Assembly (NCBI GenBank): GCA_963732855.1
Contig: CAVTBB010000003.1
Location: forward strand, 558,001 to 622,000
Direction of reading: 5' to 3'
From: DASXVU01 sp963732855
GTDB taxonomy: Archaea; Thermoplasmatota; Thermoplasmata; Methanomassiliicoccales; UBA472
Length of the DNA stretch: 64,000 bases
Shown in pieces: positions 27,513 to 36,346 of the stretch. Each line of letters starts with the position of its first letter. Positions within the stretch are counted from its first letter, which is position 1. Under the pieces are notes generated by a model, which was not told the origin of the DNA, made no database searches, and saw only the letters and a list, made by a program, of their open reading frames with translations. The translations under genes were made by a program, and so were the position numbers.

Positions 27513-27682
27513 GCCCTCAAATGTCGAACTGGAGCCTGGGACGCATTCCCGTCACGCCCGCGACCGCTCGAGTGCCCTCAATGAGCTATGGGGTGACATT
27601 GACCGAGATCGAGTTCGATAAGGAAAACAAGGCCTCGACCAGCTCGTGGACCGGGTATCCTTACGTCTCATTTAAGAAATGA
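27494..27682 (+). CDS. Possible small protein overlapping the scpB 3' end
   Basis: A 62-codon frame from ATG 27494 begins inside scpB and ends at 27682 before a strong hairpin. The residues (MRKETISPQMSNWSLGRIPV) are rich in Ser, Thr and Pro with a charged centre (TEIEFDKENK). Codon use in the non-overlapping part is not clearly different from neighbours. No family is recognised. It may be a real fourth cistron or chance; the hairpin follows its stop better than that of scpB. Confidence 0.3.
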   Translation: MRKETISPQMSNWSLGRIPVTPATARVPSMSYGVTLTEIEFDKENKASTSSWTGYPYVSFKK

Positions 27683-27709
27683 ACCCTCTGACCAACCTCC
27701 AAAACCTCT

Positions 27710-27738
27710 GGCCCGCCCATTTTCTGAGAGGGCGGGCC
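27710..27738 (+). terminator. Strong hairpin downstream of the smc operon
   Basis: A perfect 9-bp inverted repeat, GGCCCGCCC (27710-27718) and GGGCGGGCC (27730-27738), with an 11-nt loop. It sits between the condensin operon and the LSm promoter. No long T-run follows, so it may stabilise the mRNA 3' end or act as a processing signal and not be a classical archaeal terminator. Confidence 0.5.
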
Positions 27739-27762
27739 GAACCAATCATTTCAGTAGAAAAG

Positions 27763-27770
27763 CTTTAAAT
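27763..27770 (+). promoter_or_regulatory. TATA box for the LSm gene
   Basis: CTTTAAAT preceded by the A-rich BRE-like GAAAAG. The predicted start site near 27794 is within about 11 bases of ATG 27805, so the message has little or no leader. Confidence 0.5.
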
Positions 27771-27804
27771 TGGTCAGCCTCAATCCGTGGCCTGAGTGAT
27801 AATA

Positions 27805-28020
27805 ATGGTGATGCCGCTAGCGCTGCTCGAGAAGTCCCTCAACAAAAAGATCTCCCTTCTCTTGAAGGACAACCGGGTGTTGGAGGGAAAGCTCACGGGC
27901 TATGACGAATACATGAACATGGTCATCGAGGAGACCGAAGAGCGCACCGCTGACCAGACCCGCAGACTGGGGGTTGTCATCTTGCGTGGCAACAACGTCG
28001 TGAGCATATCCCCGCTCTGA
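27805..28020 (+). CDS. LSm (Sm-like) RNA-binding protein
   Basis: Sm-fold protein that forms rings binding U-rich RNA. About 71 residues from ATG 27805 (ATG 27811 and GTG 27796 are alternatives). The Sm1 motif is in DNRVLEGKLTGYDEYMNMVIEE, with Asp and Asn at the RNA-contacting positions, and the Sm2 motif is GVVILRGNNVVSI (canonical IRG.N). It is monocistronic from the TATA box at 27763, and followed 59 bp later by the nucleotidyltransferase gene. Confidence 0.92.
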   Translation: MVMPLALLEKSLNKKISLLLKDNRVLEGKLTGYDEYMNMVIEETEERTADQTRRLGVVILRGNNVVSISPL

Positions 28021-28079
28021 AACCCCTTCAATAGGCACTAGTCAAGTATTTGTTAACGAACGATGGTGGATCGTACCGG

Positions 28080-29045
28080 ATGAAGGCTGTAATTCTCGCT
28101 GGCGGTCTCGGGACTAGGCTGAGGCCGATTACTTATAAAACGCCTAAGCCCTTGGTACCATTGGTGGGTAAGCCTCTCGTCATGCACATCATCGATTCAC
28201 TGCCGCCCTGTGTCGACACGGTCGTGCTGGCGGTGAGCTACATGAAAGATATTCTGGAGGAATACTTCCGCATCAACGATTGCGGGAAGAAGGTCATCCT
28301 GGTCAACGAAACATCGCCGCTGGGAACTGGCGGGGCGATAAAGAACGTCGAGGACTTTCTGGACGACACGTTCATAGTCATCAATGGGGACGTACTGACA
28401 TCCATCGACTTCAATTCCATGGTCAAATACCATCGCGAGAAGGGTGGGATCGGGACCATCTCGCTCTGGCAAGTGAAGGACCCCTCCGCATTTGGGGTAA
28501 TCGGGCTGGATGCTGACAGCAAGATTACCACCTTCCAGGAAAAGCCACCGCTGGCCGAGGCTGTTTCGAACATGATAAACGCCGGGGTCTACGTTTTCGA
28601 GCCGGATATGCTGGACAACATCAGCAGCGGTCCGGTCTCGATTGAGAGGGAGGTGTTCCCCAAGGTGCTCGACCAAGGTCTCTATGGTTACCACTATGGG
28701 GGCTACTGGGTGGATTGCGGCACCAGAGAAAGCTACCTTAGGGCACAGAAGACCTTGATGGATTTCGGAAGGACCAGGAACCAGCCATCGACAATGAGCG
28801 GCAGGGTGGAACTGATAGAACCGGTGCACCTGACCGGAACGAAGCTGGACTCTTGCACTGTTGGTCCCTATGTTTTCACTGAAACGAACGTCACCATAGG
28901 GGCCGGTGCCGTGGTCTCCAACAGCATGCTGATGCGCGGGTCGACAGTAAGCCCCGGGGCAGTGGTCAGGAACTCCCTGATCGGACCAGGTTTTGTAGTG
29001 GAAAAGGACACCGGCGCAATCGACGTGATCCTCGGCCACAAATGA
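28080..29045 (+). CDS. Sugar-phosphate nucleotidyltransferase (mannose-1-phosphate guanylyltransferase-like)
   Basis: About 321 residues from ATG 28080; the ten upstream in-frame residues are dropped because the Rossmann-like strand KAVILAGGLGTRLRP begins the family. GEKxPLP-like KTPKPLVPLVGKP is at about 22-35, NGDVLTSID carries the metal Asp, and EKPP is the sugar-binding motif. A short left-handed beta-helix tail (VGPYVFTETNVTIGAG) follows. It could make GDP-mannose or an NDP-glucose for the glycan loci; the nucleotide cannot be assigned from sequence alone. Confidence 0.85.
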   Translation: MKAVILAGGLGTRLRPITYKTPKPLVPLVGKPLVMHIIDSLPPCVDTVVLAVSYMKDILEEYFRINDCGKKVILVNETSPLGTGGAIKNVEDFLDDTFIVINGDVLTSIDFNSMVKYHREKGGIGTISLWQVKDPSAFGVIGLDADSKITTFQEKPPLAEAVSNMINAGVYVFEPDMLDNISSGPVSIEREVFPKVLDQGLYGYHYGGYWVDCGTRESYLRAQKTLMDFGRTRNQPSTMSGRVELIEPVHLTGTKLDSCTVGPYVFTETNVTIGAGAVVSNSMLMRGSTVSPGAVVRNSLIGPGFVVEKDTGAIDVILGHK

Positions 29046-29100
29046 TGTTATTCCAATTTGAACTGGAACGCCTGCTCTGATAACTCGGGTGTCACGGCAG

Positions 29101-29109
29101 ATATATATT
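29101..29109 (+). promoter_or_regulatory. TATA box for the ABC transporter operon
   Basis: ATATATATT, the clearest TATA box in this part of the window, predicts initiation near 29132 and a leader of about 37-50 nt. The start of the permease is either TTG 29169 or GTG 29181. Confidence 0.5.
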
Positions 29110-29168
29110 CGCTGATACGTTTCCCGGTCTGAGGCGGGATCAGGCTGGAACATAAACCAATTGATAGA

Positions 29169-30797
29169 TTGGTCGACCTGGTGAGCGGCAGGCGCTTCCG
29201 TAAGGGCTGGACCGGTTTCATCATCGTCTTCTTCCTTCTTTTCGTGATCCTCCCGACCGTTTGGATCCTTTCTTACGCATTGACCAATTGGGGGGAAATC
29301 CAGAACTTCGTTTTCAATGACCCGGCGATGATGGCGCTGATATCCAACGCCATCCTTTCTTCGTTCGAGATCGCCGCCATTGTGACCCTAATAGACTTCC
29401 TAGTCGGGCTGCCTATGGCCTGGATCCTGGTGCGAAAGCAGTTCCGCGGTAAGCAGTTGCTCGATACAATGATCGACATGCCTCTAGCCGTTCCTACCGC
29501 TGCCCTTGGTTTCTCCGCGGCCATATTTTGGGTGGTCACGCCGGCGAGCCTCAACTCGCCAGGGCTAGGACTCATCACCAGCCCCATGCTGCTGATAATC
29601 CTGCTTCACATAGTCTTCTCCTATCCGTACATGGTCCGTTCCCTGGCAGCCATTCTGCAACAGATTGATACGACCTATGAGACAGCCGGTCAAACCTTGG
29701 GCGCCAGCAAGTTCACCGCCGCCCGAACGATCACATTGCCACTTTTCCGTGCTGGTCTGGTCACGGGCATTATCCTGTGTTTCGCTCGCTCGCTTTCCGA
29801 GACCGGCGGGACGATGATCGCGCTCTCCACCATGGCCAACTCGCAAGGTTTCCAGACCGGCCCAACGATCATCGGCACCTGGAAGCCGCTCCTGGCGACC
29901 CAACCGGAACTGACCGCCCCTCTCGCTTTCGTCAGCATATTGCTCATACTGTTCGCTCTAGTGCTATTGGTCGTTCTCAAATTGGTGGTTATGAAGGTCA
30001 AATTGCCCAAGGGCAAAGTGTGGCCGAAATGGGAGCGTATCCTCTCACGCGGCTTCGTCCCGAAGCTCAAGGATGGTTCGGCCACGATTTTCCTAATAGT
30101 CCTAGTGCTCATACCTTCGTTCTTCATCTTCTCGTACGTGGCTACGGCCACACCCACTTCCTCAGATTGGTCCAGATTTTGGGAAAGTCTCGGCTATTCG
30201 TTCATCATCGCTGGGGTGGTCACTGTAATCGATATCGTTCTGGGTGTTCCGCTTGCCTTGTATATAGCCAGGAATCGGACCACTAAATTCTCCGGAGTGC
30301 TCGATGTGTTGGTCAACGTTCCTCTCATCGTTCCCACGGCCGCCCTTGGTTACTCGTTGGGCGTCTTCTGGACCGGGCAGAACCTCATACCTACCGTGGA
30401 CGTTCTGTTGATCATCCTGGCCCATGTGGCATTTACCTATCCTTTGGTGGTCAGGAACGTGGCCGGTGCGGTCGAGGAGATTGATCCTTCCTACGAAGAG
30501 ACGGCCCGGACGCTGGGGGCGAAGCCAGTCCAGACGTTCCGCCGGGTCCTGTACCCGATGATCAAAGCCTCGATCCTGGCTGGCTCGATAATGGCGTTCA
30601 CCAGAAGCCTGGGGGAAACGGGTGCGACGCAGGCGGTCGTGGCCAACGCCAATACAGCACCAGTCTACATCGTCAACCTGATCAGCACGCAGCATGCGTA
30701 TTACACAGCAGGTCTGGCATGCATCGTGCTCATTGTCGTTTCGTTCGCGTTCATGCTGACCCTGCGCTACGTCACGCACCAGAAGGGGGCGAACTAG
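29169..30797 (+). CDS. ABC transporter permease, two fused membrane domains
   Basis: 542 residues with about twelve transmembrane segments forming two homologous halves (about 15-285 and 305-540). Each half has an EAA-type coupling motif: ETAGQTLGASKFTAAR followed by SLSETGG, and EETARTLGAKPVQTFRR followed by SLGETGA. This fused layout is known in the Fe(III)/thiamine/phosphonate (FbpB, ThiP) permease group. The neighbours are two ATPases, but no substrate-binding protein. The import substrate is therefore unknown; thiamine, iron and an anion are all possible. Confidence 0.88.
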   Translation: MVDLVSGRRFRKGWTGFIIVFFLLFVILPTVWILSYALTNWGEIQNFVFNDPAMMALISNAILSSFEIAAIVTLIDFLVGLPMAWILVRKQFRGKQLLDTMIDMPLAVPTAALGFSAAIFWVVTPASLNSPGLGLITSPMLLIILLHIVFSYPYMVRSLAAILQQIDTTYETAGQTLGASKFTAARTITLPLFRAGLVTGIILCFARSLSETGGTMIALSTMANSQGFQTGPTIIGTWKPLLATQPELTAPLAFVSILLILFALVLLVVLKLVVMKVKLPKGKVWPKWERILSRGFVPKLKDGSATIFLIVLVLIPSFFIFSYVATATPTSSDWSRFWESLGYSFIIAGVVTVIDIVLGVPLALYIARNRTTKFSGVLDVLVNVPLIVPTAALGYSLGVFWTGQNLIPTVDVLLIILAHVAFTYPLVVRNVAGAVEEIDPSYEETARTLGAKPVQTFRRVLYPMIKASILAGSIMAFTRSLGETGATQAVVANANTAPVYIVNLISTQHAYYTAGLACIVLIVVSFAFMLTLRYVTHQKGAN

Positions 30798-31886
30798 ATG
30801 CCAAGCATTGAGTTGAAGGGCATCAGGAAATCATATGGGTCGATCAAGGCAGCCGACGGCTTGGACCTGGAAGTGAGGAACGGCGAGTACCTCTGCCTTC
30901 TGGGACCGACCGGGGCAGGTAAGACCACAACCTTAAGGGTGCTATCGGGTCTGATAAGACCGGACTCTGGAAGTGTTAAGTTCGACGGCAAGGAAATGGC
31001 CAAGGTCGAACCGGAGAATCGACGCGCCGTTCTGCTCTCACAGACATACTCTCTGTTCCCCCAGCTCACCGTAGCCGAGAACATCCTCTTCGGACCTGAA
31101 ATAAAACGGGAATCGGAAGAAGGGAAAGTAAGAACTCTCTCGGATATGTTGGACATGGTCAGATTGACCACCCGGGCGGATGCGTATCCCAGGGAGCTTA
31201 GTGGCGGTATGCAGCAGCGCACCGCTTTGGCCCGAGCGCTTGCGTCAGGGGCAGAAACCCTCCTTCTGGACGAACCGCTTCGCGCGCTGGACGCAAGATT
31301 GAGGATCAGCCTTCGATACGAGCTACGATCGCTGGCGAAGGCATTGGGGCTCACCACGGTGCATGTCACTCACGACCAGGACGAGGCACTTGTGATGGCA
31401 GATCGCATAGCAGTCATAAGGGACGGCAAGATACTCCAAATTGGAACACCCGGAGAGGTGTTCGACCATCCGAACTCACCGTTCATCGCCAATTTCGTTG
31501 GGCAATCAAACTTCTTCATCGGCAAGGTCGCTCAGAAACGGGAGTCGACCAGAGTGTCGGACGGACGACTGGAGGTGGAAGCCCGTCCTTCTGATCTGGG
31601 CATTGGCGAAGAAGCCGTGGTCGGCATTAAGGTGGGCAACACCGAGATATTCAGGGACCAGCCGGGGTTTTTCTCCGGTACGGTGGAACGGATATTGTTC
31701 GAAGGAAGGAACCTGCATGTCGACTTGACCGTCGAAGGGATAGGGTGTTTCTCGGCCAAGGTACCATCGTGGCGTATGGGCAAGATAGCAATGGGGGACA
31801 AGGTCAACATCAGATGGAACTGGGACAAAGCTACGGTCTTCAGGATGCCGGAGAAGGGACTCCAAGAGGAGCTGAAGGTGGAATAG
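30798..31886 (+). CDS. ABC transporter ATP-binding protein, first of a tandem pair
   Basis: 362 residues. Walker A GPTGAGKTT (36-44), Q-loop in LLSQTYSLFPQLTV, signature LSGGMQQR (about 135), Walker B LLLDEPLRALDAR, and H-loop TVHVTHDQDEA. The C-terminal third is a TOBE/OB-type regulatory domain (from about residue 240), as in CysA/PotA/FbpC-type importers. The gene starts directly after the permease stop, and the second ATPase begins right after its own stop. The pair may form a heterodimer, since their sequences differ. Confidence 0.92.
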   Translation: MPSIELKGIRKSYGSIKAADGLDLEVRNGEYLCLLGPTGAGKTTTLRVLSGLIRPDSGSVKFDGKEMAKVEPENRRAVLLSQTYSLFPQLTVAENILFGPEIKRESEEGKVRTLSDMLDMVRLTTRADAYPRELSGGMQQRTALARALASGAETLLLDEPLRALDARLRISLRYELRSLAKALGLTTVHVTHDQDEALVMADRIAVIRDGKILQIGTPGEVFDHPNSPFIANFVGQSNFFIGKVAQKRESTRVSDGRLEVEARPSDLGIGEEAVVGIKVGNTEIFRDQPGFFSGTVERILFEGRNLHVDLTVEGIGCFSAKVPSWRMGKIAMGDKVNIRWNWDKATVFRMPEKGLQEELKVE

Positions 31887-32972
31887 ATGCCAGCGATCGA
31901 ACTGAAAGGGGTATCCAAGTACTACGACAAACTTGCTGCGGTGGACCATGTGGACCTCCTGATCGAAGATGGGGAATACATTACCATCCTTGGTCCCTCG
32001 GGATGCGGCAAGACCACGCTCATCCGGATGATCGCTGGGATAATCGCCCCCACAGAAGGCGCGATCACCATCGGGGGAAAGGACATGACCGGGGTGCCGA
32101 TCGAGGACCGGGACATCGGGTATGTGTTCCAGAACATCGCCCTGTTTCCCAACCTCAATGTCCAGGACAACGTTTCTTATTCGCCCCGGGTGAAAGGCAA
32201 GGAGATAGCCGAACAGGAAAGCGTCTCCCTAAAGTATTTGGAGCTGGTCAAACTCCTGGACAAGATGGAAATGTTCCCTCATGAGCTGTGCGGGGGGGAG
32301 CAACAGAAAGTATCATTGGCGCGGGCGCTGGCCACCGGTTCGAATGTCATCCTGCTGGATGAACCCCTTTCCGCGCTGGACGCGCGGGTTCGCGTCGACC
32401 TGCGGTACGACCTGAGACGGCTGGTGAAATCGCTCGGCATCACCACCGTGCATGTCACTCACGACCAGGAGGAGGCGATGTCCGTATCCGATCGTATCGT
32501 GCTCATGAAGAAAGGTTCGGTTGTGGAGATTGGAACGCCAGAGCAGCTGTACACCAAACCATTGAAGATATTCACCGCCAACTTCATCGGCGAGACCAAC
32601 CTATTGGAGGGCTGGGTAAAATCGGTCGACGACGGAATAACCAAGATCGGGTTGAGGGATGAATCAATCGTGGAAGTGCTGAACTCCGTAATGAAGCCAG
32701 GCGCTCCGGTAGTGGTCTCGGTGCGTCCAGAGTTTGTCTTCCCATTCACCAGCGGTCTCCATTCGACCATAACCATGATCACGTACATGGGCACATATTG
32801 GCACATACAGGCACTGGCGGACAGCGAGGACAGGGTGGATTTCGACGTACCCACGTCGGACGGGAAGCTGTATTACGAGGGACAGGAGGTCTATCTCATG
32901 ATTAACAAGAAGGCGGCAGTGGTCTATCCCAGACCGATCGAGGGAATAGTGGAGGCTGTGAAACTTGAGTGA
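31887..32972 (+). CDS. ABC transporter ATP-binding protein, second of a tandem pair
   Basis: 361 residues, a paralogue of the preceding gene. Walker A GPSGCGKTT (35-43), Walker B VILLDEPLSALDAR, and H-loop TVHVTHDQEEA are intact. The signature reads LCGGEQQK, with Cys in place of the usual Ser of LSGGQ, a substitution absent from its partner. A TOBE-like C-terminal domain follows (from about 238). The stop overlaps the DUF47 gene start by eight bases. Confidence 0.92.
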   Translation: MPAIELKGVSKYYDKLAAVDHVDLLIEDGEYITILGPSGCGKTTLIRMIAGIIAPTEGAITIGGKDMTGVPIEDRDIGYVFQNIALFPNLNVQDNVSYSPRVKGKEIAEQESVSLKYLELVKLLDKMEMFPHELCGGEQQKVSLARALATGSNVILLDEPLSALDARVRVDLRYDLRRLVKSLGITTVHVTHDQEEAMSVSDRIVLMKKGSVVEIGTPEQLYTKPLKIFTANFIGETNLLEGWVKSVDDGITKIGLRDESIVEVLNSVMKPGAPVVVSVRPEFVFPFTSGLHSTITMITYMGTYWHIQALADSEDRVDFDVPTSDGKLYYEGQEVYLMINKKAAVVYPRPIEGIVEAVKLE

Positions 32973-33654
32973 CAACAAAGGGACATTACTGGACTGGTTC
33001 AAGGTGCGCCGTGAGTCGGTCATCATGAACGGTGTCCGGAATCATGCACAGAAGATAGGGGACACGGTGTCCGAGCTCAACCGGGCGATGATAGCGTTGA
33101 CGGAGAGCGACAAGGAAAGGGCACTGGATGCGATCAAGAGGCTCATCTATTCGGAGAAGGAAGCGGACAAGATGGAAGAGATGATATCCGAGGAACTCTC
33201 CAAAGGTGATCTGGAGGCCAAAGAACGCGAGGACCTCATGCATCTTACCCAGAACATGGACGATGTGGCCGATTGGGCCAAGGAGGCGGGGATGAACCTG
33301 CAGCTGGTCATCGAGGCCAACGTAAGCGTGCCGCTATCCATGTGGAAGAAGTACGCCGAGATGACCAGGGAACTGGATTTCTCGGCGAAGCAGCTACGTA
33401 ATTGTGTAGATTCGCTCGGTGTCAACAATGACGCAGTGATCAACTACGGCCGGGCCGTCGGAATTTCCGAGCATAAGCTGGACGATATGTACTTCTCCAC
33501 CAAGAAAGAGATCCTGTTCGCCGAACTGGACCCTCGTGCCATCTTCCTCATGCGCGATCTACTGCATGGCATTGAGAACTCGGCGGATTCGTGTAAGGAT
33601 TCCACAGACATTATCCATATCCTTGTGGTATCCCAGATCCATAAGGCAAGGTGA
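32965..33654 (+). CDS. DUF47 (TIGR00153, PhoU-like) protein
   Basis: 229 residues, nearly all helical, with the PhoU-like pattern of acidic metal-binding residues: RLIYSEKEADKMEEMI near residue 62 and ENSADSCKDSTDII near 210. It begins with TTG 32965, supported by GGAGG about nine bases upstream. DUF47 proteins usually accompany Pit-type phosphate transporters and are thought to regulate them, or to bind metal clusters. Here the partner is an ABC importer, which may point to an anion substrate. Confidence 0.85.
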   Translation: MSDNKGTLLDWFKVRRESVIMNGVRNHAQKIGDTVSELNRAMIALTESDKERALDAIKRLIYSEKEADKMEEMISEELSKGDLEAKEREDLMHLTQNMDDVADWAKEAGMNLQLVIEANVSVPLSMWKKYAEMTRELDFSAKQLRNCVDSLGVNNDAVINYGRAVGISEHKLDDMYFSTKKEILFAELDPRAIFLMRDLLHGIENSADSCKDSTDIIHILVVSQIHKAR

Positions 33655-33659
33655 AGATC

Positions 33660-35011
33660 ATGGCAGCACGGCTATTCGGTACTAACGGGATAAGGGGCGT
33701 GGTTAACCAGGAAATGAACGCGTCATTCGCCCTGGAAGTAGGGAGCGCCATCGGCACCTACATGGGAGGAAAGGTTGCGGTGGCGACGGATTGCCGCACC
33801 TCTGCCGACATGATCAAGAGCGCGGTTGCGGCCGGTCTCATGGCCAGCGGAGTCAGCGTCCTGGATTGCGGTATGCTTCCCACGCCGGCTCTGCAGTATT
33901 ACGTGAAGAACTCGGGAGTCAAGGGCGGTGTGATGATCACAGCCTCGCACAACCCACCGGAGTTCAACGGGATCAAGTGCATCGACTACGACGGGACCGA
34001 GATGCCGAGGGAGAAGGAGGAGCGGATCGAGGCGATCTATTTCAACAAGACCAGCGTCCACAAGACATGGAAAACGGTGGGATCGATCGGTCCGGTGGAG
34101 GGGGTCGGCAAATCCTATTCCGCGGCGATCAAACAGCATGTGGATGTGAAAGCCATCTCGGACGCCAAGATCACAGTCGTTCTCGATTGTGCCAATGGTG
34201 CGGCGACTGCCACATCCCCCAACCTTCTGGCCGATCTCGGCGTAAGGGTGATATCGCTCAACTCGAACCCGCAAGGCACGTTCCCTGGTCATCCGTCCGA
34301 GCCAACGGCGGAGAATCTCAAGGACCTCATGGCCACGGTCAAGGCCACCGGGGCGGACCTGGGTATCGCCCATGACGGGGACGCCGACCGCACCATATTC
34401 GTTGACGACAAAGGCAACTTCGTCTTCGGGGACAGATCGTTAGCCATTGTTGCCCGCCACGTCGTCAAAAAGAATGGCGGCGGCATAGTGGTCACCCCGG
34501 TCAGTTCTTCCTCCTGCGTGGAGGATGTGGTCAGGGCAGCGGGAGGAGAGGTAGTCTACACGCGCGTAGGCTCTCCGGTCGTGGCTAGAAAGATGATCGA
34601 GGTCGGAGCCATTTTCGGCGGTGAAGAGAACGGTGGCCTGATATTCCCCGAGCACCAGTACTGCCGGGATGGCGGGTATGACCGCGGCCAAGATGTTGGA
34701 GATCGATGGCCACGGAGGGGGCGATGTCCAAGCTCCTTGCGAAGATCCCCGACTACTACCTGGATAAACGCAAGATGGAATGCCCCGAGGACCGAAAGGA
34801 AAAGGTCCTGGCGCTTGTGGTGGAGACATTCAGCAAGGAAAGGGTGGATACCACTGATGGGGTCAAGGTCTTCTTCGAGGAAGGTTGGACACTGATCAGG
34901 CCATCTGGAACCGAACCGATATTCCGGATGTTCTCCGAGGCCAGGAGCCTTGAGGCCGCCAAGAAATGCGGCGACCGGTGTGAGAAAGCTCTACGAGAAA
35001 TACTGCACTAA
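33660..35011 (+). CDS. glmM: Phosphoglucosamine mutase/phosphomannomutase, frameshifted
   Basis: Alpha-D-phosphohexomutase that moves phosphate between C6 and C1 of a hexose. The first frame gives FGTNGIRG, the phosphoserine loop TASHNP (about residue 98), DGDADR (metal) and GEENGG (sugar). After about 34670 the frame becomes arginine-rich noise. Reading MTAAKMLEI from 34679 and then MATEGAMSKLLAKI from 34706 restores a normal C-terminus with RPSGTEP. Two extra bases, near 34677 and 34705, explain it, giving about 449 residues. ATG 33660 follows GGTGA; GTG 33651 is an alternative. A second, intact mutase is at 54824-56128. Confidence 0.8.
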
Positions 35012-35041
35012 ACCCTTTCTCCGCTCTCATAATGGACAGGT

Positions 35042-35900
35042 TCACTTCTTGATCCTGTGCTTCCAGACCACGCAGATGACCTCCTGGATCATCCTGGCGC
35101 CGAGAGCGGCTGTGTTCCCGTGGTCATACGGGGGAGAAGATCTCGTTCACGTCGAAACCGACCATGCGCTCTCCCAGCATGTTGATGCACTTCTTGACTT
35201 CATATGAGCTCAGCCCGAACGGCTCAGGCGTTCCGGTACCCGGCGCATAAGCGGGATCGATGCCGTCGATATCCAAGGAGAAGTACACCTTTTCCTTGCG
35301 CATCATGTTCATCGCCCTCTTCCACGAGGTCTCGATACCCTGATCGTGGATCTGGTAAGCATCGACGTAGTTGGGCATCCTCTGCTTCTTCTCATCGGCG
35401 GAGATCGACCTCACGCCGAACGGCAGGACGTTCTCTATTCCCACATGGTCGGCCGCCCTCCTCATGACGCAGGCATGGGACATCCTGTTTCCCATGTACT
35501 CGTCCCGGAAGTCAAGATGCGCATCGATGGAGATTACCCCAATGTTATCGAAAGCCTCGATCACCGGGATCGATATGGAATGCTCCCCGCCGATGAAGAT
35601 GGGGAACTTGCCGGCCGAGATGATGCTCTTTGCCTCCGCCTTGGTGGCTTTGAACATATCCTCCGCGGTGCCGCACTGCTCGATGTTGCCTGCGTCGTGG
35701 ATCGGTATGTCCACCAGGTTCGTGTCGTGCTCAAAAAGATAGGGTTCGAAGTTGTATGAAGCTTCCCTGACGGCGTTCGGGCCTGCCCTGGTCCCGGAGC
35801 GGAACGAGGTGGTACGGTCGAAAGGCACGCCGACGATGACGAATTGCGCCTTCTCGAATGAGGCCCTAGCCTCGTTGAAAGAAACACCGGGGAGGACCAT
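35042..35900 (-). CDS. speB: Agmatinase/ureohydrolase, C-terminus frameshifted
   Basis: Manganese hydrolase expected to convert agmatine to putrescine and urea. ATG 35900 (MVLPGVSFNEA) was chosen since the 44 residues before it are antisense noise. Metal ligands lie in GGEHSIS, SIDAHLDFRDEY and SLDIDGIDPAYAPGTGTPEP. The frame stops at FSPV (35124) just short of the usual end; removing one C from the C5 run at about 35130-35134 gives PYDHGNTAALGARM and a stop at 35042, for about 285 residues. The neighbour aIF5A, whose hypusine needs spermidine, supports a polyamine role. Archaeal members may also act on aminopropylagmatine. Confidence 0.85.
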
Positions 35901-35922
35901 TGTTGGTTGCCTTCTATCCCGA

Positions 35923-36308
35923 TCAGACCTTGGTGATCTTTCGGCGGTCCATGGCGACGAGGTACATGATCTCCTCGCCGTTGGTGAACTGCCCCTTGAA
36001 CTCTTCTGGCACGGGCAGCTGGAAGGTCTCATAGGTTTCGAGGTCCATCAACTGGATCTCGTCGCCCATGACGGCTAGGACCTGGGCCTTCCGCTTGTCG
36101 ATCATGGGGACCTGGACCTTGTGCTTCACCGGGTGAACGATCTGACGCTTCTTATTGTCGAATATTCCAATGGCGTCGATGTTCGCCTTCGCTTCTCCAT
36201 GCTTCCCTGGCTTGGATGTGGAAATGTTAACGATCTGCAAGGCTCATTGTCGATGAGCATGTAACGTCCTTCCTTAAGTTCACGGACTTCCTGTTGCGTC
36301 CACGACAT
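35923..36308 (-). CDS. eif5A: Translation initiation factor aIF5A, frameshifted
   Basis: Factor that relieves ribosome stalling and carries hypusine. The N-terminal frame from ATG 36308 reads MSWTQQEVRELKEGRYMLID and then loses meaning after EPC; the second frame resumes IVNISTSKPGKHGEAKAN, in which the second Lys of KPGKHG is the hypusination site, and continues to KITKV. The frames join near 36236-36240, and one base is missing (386 nt). The restored length is about 128 residues, normal for aIF5A, with the KOW-like N-domain and OB C-domain. aIF5A is essential in archaea, so a real frameshift is unlikely. Confidence 0.88.
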
Positions 36309-36346
36309 ATCAATCAGGCAGGGAATTGAGCGAGTGCATATATAAC

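Noticed and set aside
28197..29153. 318-codon frame antisense to the nucleotidyltransferase
   Set aside because: Lies across a clear gene with complete motifs and reads as noise.
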